Positions 8,064-16,191 of a stretch of DNA of 42,558 nucleotides are shown here, in pieces (positions within the stretch are counted from its first letter, which is position 1; each line of letters opens with the position of its first letter). This stretch comes from Verrucomicrobia bacterium SCGC AAA164-M04 (GTDB lineage Bacteria; Verrucomicrobiota; Verrucomicrobiae; Verrucomicrobiales; Akkermansiaceae). Made by a program: the position numbers and the translations under genes. Below the pieces are notes generated by a model. It was given only the letters and a program-made list of their open reading frames with translations. It had not been told where the DNA came from and ran no database searches. The DNA lies in NCBI GenBank assembly GCA_000383735.1, contig KB912119.1, positions 1 through 42,558 of the forward strand, written 5' to 3'.

Positions 8064-10276
8064 CTCAAAATCACATACTCGGGAGAAGTCATGACCGCAT
8101 AAATCGCTGTCCATAGCTTTTTTTCATCACTGTCCAATCCGGCATCATTCATCATGTTCAAAATGATCTGTCTCGTCTCTTGCTTCAAAGTTCCATAAGT
8201 AAAAATTAGATCAAGGCGATCCACTAAGTTTTCGGGATGGTTAACCAGCGCACGTTCGATTTTGAAATCATGGTCCCTTGTCAGGTGAGTAAAGTCTGGA
8301 GAGTAAGCAAAACCTAATTCAATATTTTTCCTAAGTAAGTTCGGCCAAAGCACCGAGCGCAGGGGCGTCAAAATCTCAAACTCGGGCGCAAAAAAATCCC
8401 CCTCGCCCGCTTCATCTGCTGGCTGATAATTTGGCGAATAAAAATTAAAGACGGTGGGTGACATTAATGGTCTCTGCCCAAAATAATCTAGGTGGTCATC
8501 GGTAAGAATGTAGAAAACATCATCTGCATTTTTTGACGAAAATGCACGAGATAGATGAGCATAAGTAAGATAGGGCTCTCTCATTTTCCCGTATCTTTCT
8601 CCTCGACTAATAGACTGACTACGAGCTTCGGGGTCCAATAAGATTGACCTAATTACGGCTCCTAAATCACCCCTAATCCCCTTTCCATTATCCGAAAATG
8701 CACGAGCAACCCTGCGAATATAGGCAGGCGAAGGATTACTCGTTGTAAATCTTTGGATGAGTAATCGCCCGATAAAGGGGCCCGCGCTGGGGTGATTTAC
8801 CAAGTTCTCAATAGCAAGTCGGACATCATGAGCGGGTTCCATCTCAGCGGGAAGATATCCACCATTAACAAGAAATTTTTCTCCCCTCTCGTGATGGGTT
8901 TCCCAGATTGTCATCGGAAGATCAGGCCGGTTCTTATATTCGTAAAAACTATTGGTCCCGCCCCAGTTAAATCCGGTCATCACCTTGGCTAACTCTGTGA
9001 TATGAAAGTTCGTATAAGTTGGAATAGGATTCCCGATGTAGTCGCGTCTTCTCGACCCATCCTCATTTAATTCCCACAAGCCAATGGAAAAAAGTTGCAT
9101 CAACTCCCGCGCGTAATTTTCGTCTGGAAAGATTCTTAATTCAGGATCCTCGCTCTGGTTTCTTAGATGCCCCAGATAGGTTCCCATTCCGAGATTATAG
9201 GTAATAGCCTCCAGTAAATCTGCGTAATTTCCAAACGCTTGATTTTGCAGGATCTCATAATAGGCCCCTGCCGCTTCAGGGCTTCCTCTCACGACATCCG
9301 AACCTTGTCCTGAAACAACCAATATCTGACTGAGCGCAAAAGCCATCCTTTGACGAAGTTGATCGGCCCCCTTTGCCGTTGCCCGCCACCACCCCCGGTG
9401 AAACAATTGATGATTTCTACTAGCTCCACCCATTAATTCCCTTTCTATTGACTCGGTAATCAAAGTTGGGGACATCGCAATTTGAGAATCAATCCAAGCA
9501 GCAAATGACTCACCAGAATTATGGAAATCCTGTATCATATCAAAAGTCGGGCCAAAAGTCGCCTGGTTTAGAAATCTAGAAACCTCCTCCGGGGTACGAT
9601 CAACCCCCTTAAATACAACGGGTTCGCGCACCTCGATATTTAGGCCAAATACAACTTTTACAATAGAATCGCGCAATTCGAGATCAAGCCCAGTCAAATG
9701 ACGATCAACAGCCCAATGGAAATCAGAGTCTTCTCCTCCGTTACTCAGGGAATCTTGATCATCTAATCCAAGTTGCCATTCTTCCCATGAGGTCAAACCA
9801 TCGCGGTCTTCGTCAATGACCTGCCTCACCCGGAAAAATCGAGTTGAGTCAGAATCCCGATCAATAACTTGCTCGATGATCTGGGAGCCGTTATCGTTAG
9901 AATCAACCACGGTATCAGTTCTCCAAACAGCTTCTGGTCCTATTTTCCCCGCTGATTCAATAAAATACCTTACTCCTTTGATCGTCTGAAAATCAAAAAT
10001 TAAAAGAGTATTATCTGCCTCAAACCGATAACTATTTAGCCCAAAATAGGATTCCGGATCGAAAGGGTCAGAACCAATCTTACTTTCAAATCGATTACTG
10101 TATCCATCCCCATCCGTATCAGCATCCGCTGATAAATTTTGTGCTTTATAGACTTCAGTCCAAAGGTCGCTAAGACCATCATTGTCAAAATCAAGCTGAC
10201 CAAAAGCGGTGTGAATCAACGATATGGTGATACATGCAAAGCCCAAACAGCCAAAAGTCTTGGAGCGTATAGACAT
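8060..10276 (-). CDS. DUF1800 protein with N-terminal calcium-type repeats
   Basis: 738 residues from the ATG at 10276. A GAG six bases upstream can serve as ribosome site, and the signal peptide (MSIRSKTFGCLGFACITIS) follows directly; an in-frame ATG at 10291 only adds five residues. After the signal come thrombospondin type 3-like segments rich in Asp (DFDNDGLSD, DADTDGDGYSN) and a short beta region ending at FFRVRQ. The DUF1800 domain starts near residue 225 (VSRFLNQATFGPT). It contains RQRMAFALSQILVVS, NPxMGTYL-type and FPDENYARELMQLFSIG blocks, all typical of the family. Probably secreted. Translationally coupled to DUF1501. It is the first gene after the polysaccharide-operon terminator, so it probably has its own promoter in 10277-10313. 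Confidence 0.9.
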   Translation of the reverse strand: MSIRSKTFGCLGFACITISLIHTAFGQLDFDNDGLSDLWTEVYKAQNLSADADTDGDGYSNRFESKIGSDPFDPESYFGLNSYRFEADNTLLIFDFQTIKGVRYFIESAGKIGPEAVWRTDTVVDSNDNGSQIIEQVIDRDSDSTRFFRVRQVIDEDRDGLTSWEEWQLGLDDQDSLSNGGEDSDFHWAVDRHLTGLDLELRDSIVKVVFGLNIEVREPVVFKGVDRTPEEVSRFLNQATFGPTFDMIQDFHNSGESFAAWIDSQIAMSPTLITESIERELMGGASRNHQLFHRGWWRATAKGADQLRQRMAFALSQILVVSGQGSDVVRGSPEAAGAYYEILQNQAFGNYADLLEAITYNLGMGTYLGHLRNQSEDPELRIFPDENYARELMQLFSIGLWELNEDGSRRRDYIGNPIPTYTNFHITELAKVMTGFNWGGTNSFYEYKNRPDLPMTIWETHHERGEKFLVNGGYLPAEMEPAHDVRLAIENLVNHPSAGPFIGRLLIQRFTTSNPSPAYIRRVARAFSDNGKGIRGDLGAVIRSILLDPEARSQSISRGERYGKMREPYLTYAHLSRAFSSKNADDVFYILTDDHLDYFGQRPLMSPTVFNFYSPNYQPADEAGEGDFFAPEFEILTPLRSVLWPNLLRKNIELGFAYSPDFTHLTRDHDFKIERALVNHPENLVDRLDLIFTYGTLKQETRQIILNMMNDAGLDSDEKKLWTAIYAVMTSPEYVILR

Positions 10277-10313
10277 CGTGATCTCAATCATTTAAACTGA
10301 AGGCTAGATAAAC

Positions 10314-10341
10314 AAAAGCGGTCCCCTTGGGAACCGCTTTT
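10314..10341 (-). terminator. Intrinsic terminator at the end of the polysaccharide operon
   Basis: Inverted repeat AAAAGCGGT...ACCGCTTTT with a further G/C-rich inner stem and a short TTGG loop. On the minus strand the stem is followed by CTTTTGTTT. It lies 31 bases after the stop of the WbpE-like gene and before the DUF1800 start, so it should end transcription of the genes at 10373-42209. Confidence 0.85.
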
Positions 10342-10372
10342 CACTTTTAAAGCTTTTTATGTTTTTTAATGC

Positions 10373-11470
10373 CTAACCTTCTGCACTTACAATCACGTCA
10401 CACACAGCAGCTACCTCTTCTCCACTCAAATATGGATTCATTGGCAAACTCAGGCCACGTGATGCCACATCTTCCGTAACAGGAAATTGGCCCTTCTTAC
10501 AGCCAAGGCCATCAAAGACAGGCTGCAAATGAAGTGGTACTGCGTAATAACTCACGGAAGGAATTCCGGCCTCCTTCAGAGAAGCCGAAAGCGCATCACG
10601 ATTCGATGATAGAATCGTATATTGAGCAAAAACGGAGGTATTCCCTGGCCCCACTCTCGGAAGCGTAACAGATGAATTTCTAATTCCATCTCCATAAGCT
10701 TGGGCCACCTTCTGTCTTCTCAAAATTTCATCATCAAAAATCTCAAGTTTTTCCAGAAGGATCGCAGCTTGCAATGTGTCAAGGCGACCATTGATTCCCA
10801 AGATGGGATGATGGTGCCTTTCCGTTTGGCCATGCACCCGGATATGGCGCATTCTTTCAGCCAACTCATCATCATTAGTGAACAGCCCTCCCCCGTCTCC
10901 ATAACAACCCAGAGGTTTAGAAGGAAAAAATGAGGTTGATCCAATCGTCGAAAGCCCACCTGACTTTTTGCCATGATGAGTGGCACCGAAGGATTGCGCG
11001 GCATCTTCAATGACTGGAAGATTTCCGTTCCGGGACGCAATTTCGTTGATCCCTGTCATATCAGCAGTTTGACCAAAAATCCCAACCGGCATAATAGCTT
11101 TCGTCTTTTCGGTAATTGCCAATTCCAGTTTTGAAACATCCATATTCCAGGTCGTTTCATCAATATCAACAAACACAGGAGTCGCGCCAATCAGCGCAAT
11201 CATTTCGGCTGTCGAAATCCATGTGAAAGGCACCGTAATCACCTCATCTCCTGGCCCAATCCCCAATGCCATCATAGCAATCAACAAGGTATCGGTGCCA
11301 CTTGAAGCTCCGATGCAGTGTCTCGTGCCTACATAATTTTTCAGCCGTTCTTCTAACTCATCCAACTCAGGCCCCATCACATAACGTCCATGGCGCAGGA
11401 CATCTTGAATACGGTGATCAATTTTCGCTTTGATGCGAGCTTGCTGGGATTTTAGATCGATGAATTCCAT
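10373..11470 (-). CDS. wbpE: DegT/DnrJ/EryC1 aminotransferase, WbpE-like
   Basis: 365 residues; cytoplasmic PLP enzyme that transaminates a nucleotide-linked keto sugar. From the start (MEFIDLKSQQARIKAKID) through VLRHGRYVMGPE to the PLP site (TSFFPSKPLGCYGDGGGLF, Lys of FFPSK) it follows WbpE/WlbC enzymes closely; these aminate UDP-3-keto-N-acetylglucosaminuronate. Other family blocks are ASSGTDTL, VPFTWISTAEM and IEDAAQSFGA. It is the last gene of the operon, 38 bases after wecB and 31 before the terminator. WbpE plus an epimerase suggests a di-N-acetylated uronic acid, but WbpA/WbpB dehydrogenases are not in the window, so the exact substrate is inferred. A second DegT aminotransferase (27274) serves another sugar. 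Confidence 0.9.
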   Translation of the reverse strand: MEFIDLKSQQARIKAKIDHRIQDVLRHGRYVMGPELDELEERLKNYVGTRHCIGASSGTDTLLIAMMALGIGPGDEVITVPFTWISTAEMIALIGATPVFVDIDETTWNMDVSKLELAITEKTKAIMPVGIFGQTADMTGINEIASRNGNLPVIEDAAQSFGATHHGKKSGGLSTIGSTSFFPSKPLGCYGDGGGLFTNDDELAERMRHIRVHGQTERHHHPILGINGRLDTLQAAILLEKLEIFDDEILRRQKVAQAYGDGIRNSSVTLPRVGPGNTSVFAQYTILSSNRDALSASLKEAGIPSVSYYAVPLHLQPVFDGLGCKKGQFPVTEDVASRGLSLPMNPYLSGEEVAAVCDVIVSAEG

Positions 11471-11508
11471 TAAATTTATAAGTGTATAAGTCCTAAGTTT
11501 ATTTTTGT

Positions 11509-12666
11509 TTATAGTGAGTTTTCAAGAATTGTCCTAATTCGCTTTGCAGCTTTGCCATCACCATAAGGATTCTTGAGCTGGCTTCGCCGCTCATATTCAG
11601 CGTCCTCTTCCAGAAGCAAACGAGCTGTCGTACCAATCTTTTTAGGGTCGGTCCCTATCAATTCGCAAGTCCCAGCTTCGACTCCCTCCGGACGCTCGGT
11701 GGTATCTCTCATTACCAAGACTGGTTTACCGAGACTTGGGGCTTCCTCCTGCACTCCACCAGAATCACTTAAAGCAAAGTAGCAACGATTCATCAGCCAA
11801 ACAAAATCTTCATAGCCAGCAGGTTCTACTAAAGCAATCCGCTCGTGGTTTCCGAGCTGCTCCATCACGGGCTCTCGCACTGCTGGGTTTAAATGAACCG
11901 GGTAGAGAATTCCCACCTCGGGGTGAGCTTCCGCCAACTGCCGGAGTGCCTTGCAAATATTATCGAACCCACCTCCGTGCGACTCACGACGATGGGCCGT
12001 CACAAGAATCCAACGCTTATCTTTTTGCTCTAGGAAATTCTCCCGAAAAAAGACCGGGATATTGAGTCGCTCCGCCACCGCCACGGTTCGATCTTCTTCA
12101 GCATTCACCTTGTTGCTCATCCACAAAAGCGAATCGATCACAGTATTTCCCGTCACATGACAACTGGCTTCGCAAATCTTCTCATTTAAGAGATTCGCCT
12201 TACTCACATCGGTCGGAAGAAAATGCCAACGACAAAGTGGAGAAACCAGACGCCTGTTCATTTCTTCGGGCCATGGCGACTGCATGTCGTAGGTCCGAAG
12301 CCCAGCCTCAACATGCCCAACCGGAATATTCTGATAAAAGGCCGCCATGGCCGATGCTAAGACGCTCGTCGTATCGCCCTGAACTAACACGGCATCCGGA
12401 CGAGTCTCCTCAAGATACGCGCCTACCGCTTGCAGAACACGCGCGGTCAAACCAGTAAGATCTTGGCCAGGCTTCATCAACTCTAGATCGTGGTCAGGTA
12501 CTAGATTAAAAGCCCCAAAAGCCTGAGCTAACATCTCACGATGTTGCCCCGTCGAAAGAAAGACAGGCTCTAACAAATCTGACCGCTGTAACTCCATATA
12601 GACTGACGACATTTTAATGACCTCTGGTCGCGTGCCAGCAACGACAACTACTTTTTTCTTTTCCAT
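11509..12666 (-). CDS. wecB: UDP-GlcNAc 2-epimerase, non-hydrolysing (WecB/WbpI family)
   Basis: 385 residues, the usual length. GT-B fold enzyme interconverting UDP-GlcNAc and UDP-ManNAc, or the WbpI-type diacetamido-uronate. Motifs: VVVAGTRPEVIKM at the N-terminus, VQGDTTSV, VGHVEAGLRT, MNRR, TGNTVIDSL, VTAHRRES, and the C-terminal nucleotide-binding block SDSGGVQEEAPSLGKPVLVMRDTTERPEG. It follows a glycosyltransferase by 6 bases and precedes the WbpE-like aminotransferase by 38. That neighbour makes a WbpI-like role possible; generic ManNAc supply is the alternative. Confidence 0.93.
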   Translation of the reverse strand: MEKKKVVVVAGTRPEVIKMSSVYMELQRSDLLEPVFLSTGQHREMLAQAFGAFNLVPDHDLELMKPGQDLTGLTARVLQAVGAYLEETRPDAVLVQGDTTSVLASAMAAFYQNIPVGHVEAGLRTYDMQSPWPEEMNRRLVSPLCRWHFLPTDVSKANLLNEKICEASCHVTGNTVIDSLLWMSNKVNAEEDRTVAVAERLNIPVFFRENFLEQKDKRWILVTAHRRESHGGGFDNICKALRQLAEAHPEVGILYPVHLNPAVREPVMEQLGNHERIALVEPAGYEDFVWLMNRCYFALSDSGGVQEEAPSLGKPVLVMRDTTERPEGVEAGTCELIGTDPKKIGTTARLLLEEDAEYERRSQLKNPYGDGKAAKRIRTILENSL

Positions 12667-12672
12667 TATTTG

Positions 12673-13878
12673 CTAATGTTTGCGCTTAATCAGTTCTTTA
12701 AAAAATCCCTCAACCTTGGAGACAATAAGCTCCCAGCTGTATTCATCTTGAACCCTCTCAAATCCCGCCTGCCCCATTTTTTCTGCCTCTTCCGGGTGGT
12801 CAAGGAACCATGAAAGTTTGTCTGCTAGAAGATCTGCATCTTGCTGGACCATCACTCCATCGATCCCATCACGGATGGTGAGAAAGGGAATCTTGCATGA
12901 AATCACAGGCTTCTTAAGCGCCCATGCCTCAATGTAAACTCCCCCGATTCCTTCTTGTCGTGAGGGGAGAGCAAAGACATTCGCAGCATCTAAAGCAGCC
13001 ACTTTTATCGGATCAAAAGCATCGATCCTTGGAATATCCACGATCCTTGGATCATTGATCTTATCAAAAACCTCCTTCGTTCCAGGATAATGGGGCCCAA
13101 TAAAAACGAAGCTTGTCTCAGGATGCTTTTCCCAAACCTTGGGGGCCGCCTCAATCAGGGTATCGAAACCCTTATATTCCAACTTCTGCCCCAGAAAGAG
13201 CACCATCTTATCCTTAATGCCATAGTCCCGGCGAAAGGCTCCAGTGTCCCACTCATCTGCAAGCAATGGTCCAACCCCAATTAAAAGAATATTCTCTGAT
13301 TTAACCCCGAGCCGGATCATCTCATCCCGCTCGGCAGGAGTAAATACCACCACACCATCCGCGGCTCGCAGGAGACGAAAAAAATTCCGCATCACTACTT
13401 GCCCAAACTTACTTTGCATCCGTGGGCTATAATTTGGACAAATGACGAAAGGCACTCCCCGTTTTTTGGCAACATGATAAGACGCCCAAGAAAAATGCTC
13501 CCGCCCGATGCGGATATTCATCACAACATCAGGCTTAAAATCCATTTGCCTCATCTTGCCCGCGAAATAACGGCTGATGAGGGGATAACCAATCTCAGGT
13601 AAAGGCAGGCAGAGGGGTAAGAGAGGAGCCATCCAAGCTCTCGCAAAACCACTCGGCTGATAACGATGAACCTTAATGGGGCCCGCTTCATAGACATCGT
13701 CACCCCACGGAGCCTTTAAGGTTGAGTCGATCAAGTAGCGATTCCGATGATCTTTCCACTGCCCGCAACCCGTCACAGTATGCCCTCGTTCTGCCAGCAT
13801 CTTCCCAATCGTAAACCAATGAAGTTGGGCTCCTCCCATACTGGGATAAAAAGCGGTAGATGTTTGAAATATATTCAT
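12673..13878 (-). CDS. Glycosyltransferase family 4
   Basis: 401 residues. Retaining GT-B glycosyltransferase adding a sugar from a nucleotide donor to the growing glycan at the cytoplasmic face. N-terminal half begins MNIFQTSTAFYPSMGGAQLH, with the Gly-rich acceptor loop typical of the family. The C-terminal half has VLFLGQKLEYKGFDTLIEA and the donor-binding EX7E element in LPSRQEGIGGVYIEAWALKKPV. No membrane segments. Its ATG overlaps the stop of the gene at 13875 by four bases (ATGA), implying coupled translation. Sugar specificity is unknown. Confidence 0.9.
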   Translation of the reverse strand: MNIFQTSTAFYPSMGGAQLHWFTIGKMLAERGHTVTGCGQWKDHRNRYLIDSTLKAPWGDDVYEAGPIKVHRYQPSGFARAWMAPLLPLCLPLPEIGYPLISRYFAGKMRQMDFKPDVVMNIRIGREHFSWASYHVAKKRGVPFVICPNYSPRMQSKFGQVVMRNFFRLLRAADGVVVFTPAERDEMIRLGVKSENILLIGVGPLLADEWDTGAFRRDYGIKDKMVLFLGQKLEYKGFDTLIEAAPKVWEKHPETSFVFIGPHYPGTKEVFDKINDPRIVDIPRIDAFDPIKVAALDAANVFALPSRQEGIGGVYIEAWALKKPVISCKIPFLTIRDGIDGVMVQQDADLLADKLSWFLDHPEEAEKMGQAGFERVQDEYSWELIVSKVEGFFKELIKRKH

Positions 13879-15125
13879 TTCAATTCGGGTTTTTGGCCGT
13901 CTAAGAGGGCTTTATAAAGATCTAGCATTTGAGATCCCACAGCATCCCATGAATAGTGCTTGAGGGCACGCTCACGCGCTTTTACGCCCATTTCAATTCC
14001 CCGTGCAGGGTTTTGTGCCAAGGCTATCATCGCGTTCGCCAAATGAGACACAAGCTCTTCTAAGTTTTCCCCAGCAACCTTAATCCCACTCTCATCTGTA
14101 ACCATTTCACCAGGACCTCCATTATCGATCACGATAGGCGCGACCTCCCTCATCATCGCCTCCTGAAGAGCCATTCCCGTTGTCTCGCGGAGGCTCGTAA
14201 AAATAAAGGCATGGCTGCGATCCCAAATCGCATTCATTTCATCCAACGTCACCCACCCAAGAAACTCAAAGGCCTCTTCAAGTCCAAGCTCGGCTATCAA
14301 ATCTCGATAAAATTTCTCCAAAGGCCCACTTCCCGAGACAACCACTCTCACCTCCTTGTATACGTCTGGAAAATTAGTTTTAAGGTAATCAACTGCTCGT
14401 ATTAAAAGTTCAAGGCCCTTGTGATCCACAAAACGCCCCGACCAATGAAAAACGATAGGACCTTCCAGATCAGGGCAAGGCCGAGCTGCAATAATTGGAG
14501 TCCCTATCTGCAAACCTGTCACAGCTTTATCTCGAATAACTTTGGGCATGACCCTCTGATTGGCCCCATTTGCCATCACAAGCAAATCAGCCTTCCAGGC
14601 CGTTAAAAGTCCTACCGGATTAAAACGAAAAAACTTTACGGCCACTGTTCGAATAGCCTCCATCATACGACTTCTTATGACTGGATTTGCCGCTTTCGGA
14701 ACCGTCTGTAATCCCCCAATCGGACCAATGACCGACTTTACGCCCAGAAAAGGAACAAACGACCCACGAGTAAGGCTCATAAAGCTAACATGGTGAGCGA
14801 TATCCACTTCAAGCTCGTCTACTAAAGACCGGCATTTCCACCAACAAGCTAATTGCCAGAACATATAGTAAATGTTCATTCCAAGATTAGTTTCTTTAAA
14901 TTTCAAGGTCCACTGAGGCAATTCGACATAAATAAATTTGGGATTTTCGAGCCCATGCTCATTTAAGAAAGCTTCCACTGCGGGCCGTCGTGCTTCTCGG
15001 GTCACCACATGGACCTCGCTACCCTTGGCAAGCTGTAACGCCCAATTCCAACCAACTCCTCCTTCCGAACCTTTGTGAGGTTCACAACCATATGCGGAAA
15101 GTAATATGACGGGGCGGTCTTTCAT
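13875..15125 (-). CDS. Glycosyltransferase family 4
   Basis: 416 residues. Starts with VILLSAYGCEPHKGSEGGVGWNWA, a common opening of GT4 enzymes in exopolysaccharide clusters. The C-terminal domain carries FHWSGRFVDHKGLELLIRA, a VSGSGPLEKFY block and the EX7E element (SLRETTGMALQEAMMREVAP), ending in a helix (YSWDAVGSQMLDLY). It lies 16 bases downstream of the APH-like kinase gene and overlaps the next glycosyltransferase by four bases. Predicted cytoplasmic or peripheral membrane. Donor and acceptor unknown. Confidence 0.9.
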   Translation of the reverse strand: MKDRPVILLSAYGCEPHKGSEGGVGWNWALQLAKGSEVHVVTREARRPAVEAFLNEHGLENPKFIYVELPQWTLKFKETNLGMNIYYMFWQLACWWKCRSLVDELEVDIAHHVSFMSLTRGSFVPFLGVKSVIGPIGGLQTVPKAANPVIRSRMMEAIRTVAVKFFRFNPVGLLTAWKADLLVMANGANQRVMPKVIRDKAVTGLQIGTPIIAARPCPDLEGPIVFHWSGRFVDHKGLELLIRAVDYLKTNFPDVYKEVRVVVSGSGPLEKFYRDLIAELGLEEAFEFLGWVTLDEMNAIWDRSHAFIFTSLRETTGMALQEAMMREVAPIVIDNGGPGEMVTDESGIKVAGENLEELVSHLANAMIALAQNPARGIEMGVKARERALKHYSWDAVGSQMLDLYKALLDGQKPELK

Positions 15126-15141
15126 AACTCATCCAGAATTT

Positions 15142-16191
15142 TTAGGCAGCATGAACCTCCCCAGCTAATTCAGCAAAGTTCTCCAACTGCTCACTCATTG
15201 AGTAAAAATAACTTTTAACCAGCAAATCAACATTCCCAGCCCAACCCCAATATTTGACAAGCTCCACGCACTTAGCTTTTGACTCTAATAAATTGACAAC
15301 ACGAATACTCGCCTCGCTCGCAGGAAGACGGTCAACCAAATGGGCCGAAAGAAACAGATAATGAACAAGATCCCATCCCGGAACACCCTCATCTCTTCCA
15401 AACTCCCAGTCGATAACGGACACATCCCCATTTTTAGAGGAAAGAACATTCCAGGGAGCAAAATCTCTATGACTCAGCGATTTTTTGATCCTCAGCCCAG
15501 CGGACCGATTGATCAAACATTCGCGCTCCTTCTCATCCGAAATTTGCGAAACTACTCCCATCCATTCATCCAAACTCGAGAGCTGAACAGCAGGGGAATC
15601 AGGACACCAAGACTTAAGGACTTCACAGACCTTCTCAAAAGGAACATCTCCCGGGGCATCAAAGTAAGGAATCGCAAAAGCCTCCCATTGGTTCTCGCTC
15701 CAAACATTAGTTAGCGAAGGGATGACAGCATTTCTTCCAGCATTCATTTCCAGAAATTTTCGCTCCCGAGATATCTTCTCTACCGCAAGAACACCCCAAC
15801 CCAACTTAATAATAAAATGATGTCCGGTTCCAGTTTCAGCAAGGAGGATGATTCGCCGTTCCTCTTGAGAGGGGTTTCCAAGAAGAAGACAGACCAAGGT
15901 GGCTTTTGTTGTATCAAGCACAGTTTGAATGGCAGCGCCGCTTAATATGGATCCTTTAATTCGCTTCAAGAATAACCGGCCAAATGGAAACCTCGAAACC
16001 GCACCAACAAACAAGCGAGCCGGAAGTCTTTGTGGACGATATAGCTGCAATCCCTTGCTGACTGATGCAGCGCAATCCGGAACTAAGAGAAGGATATGTC
16101 CTCCTCTCCTGAGAACTCTCCACGAATCATCTCCATGTTCATCAAAACCCAGAGGCGCCAAGATTCCCTTATCTTTTAAGTCCATCTTCAT
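15142..16191 (-). CDS. APH/choline-kinase-fold phosphotransferase in the polysaccharide cluster
   Basis: 349 residues. The C-terminal half has the aminoglycoside phosphotransferase/choline kinase catalytic core: LSHRDFAPWNVL (Brenner-type HxDxxxxN, here H-R-D-F-A-P-W-N) and VIDWEFG (metal-binding Asp), followed by WDLVHYLF. An N-terminal segment of about 110 residues (LAPLGFDEHGDDSWRVLRRG to LPARLFVG) is unlike ordinary APH enzymes. The ATG overlaps the stop of the fusion gene at 16191 by one base (TGATG), so the two are probably co-translated. Antibiotic resistance is unlikely in this context; phosphorylation of a sugar, glycan end or small carrier is more plausible, but this is inference. 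Confidence 0.75.
   Translation of the reverse strand: MKMDLKDKGILAPLGFDEHGDDSWRVLRRGGHILLLVPDCAASVSKGLQLYRPQRLPARLFVGAVSRFPFGRLFLKRIKGSILSGAAIQTVLDTTKATLVCLLLGNPSQEERRIILLAETGTGHHFIIKLGWGVLAVEKISRERKFLEMNAGRNAVIPSLTNVWSENQWEAFAIPYFDAPGDVPFEKVCEVLKSWCPDSPAVQLSSLDEWMGVVSQISDEKERECLINRSAGLRIKKSLSHRDFAPWNVLSSKNGDVSVIDWEFGRDEGVPGWDLVHYLFLSAHLVDRLPASEASIRVVNLLESKAKCVELVKYWGWAGNVDLLVKSYFYSMSEQLENFAELAGEVHAA

Noticed and set aside
15142..16191. Aminoglycoside-resistance gene
   Set aside because: The APH-fold motifs are present, but the context is polysaccharide synthesis and the N-terminal extension is unlike resistance enzymes.
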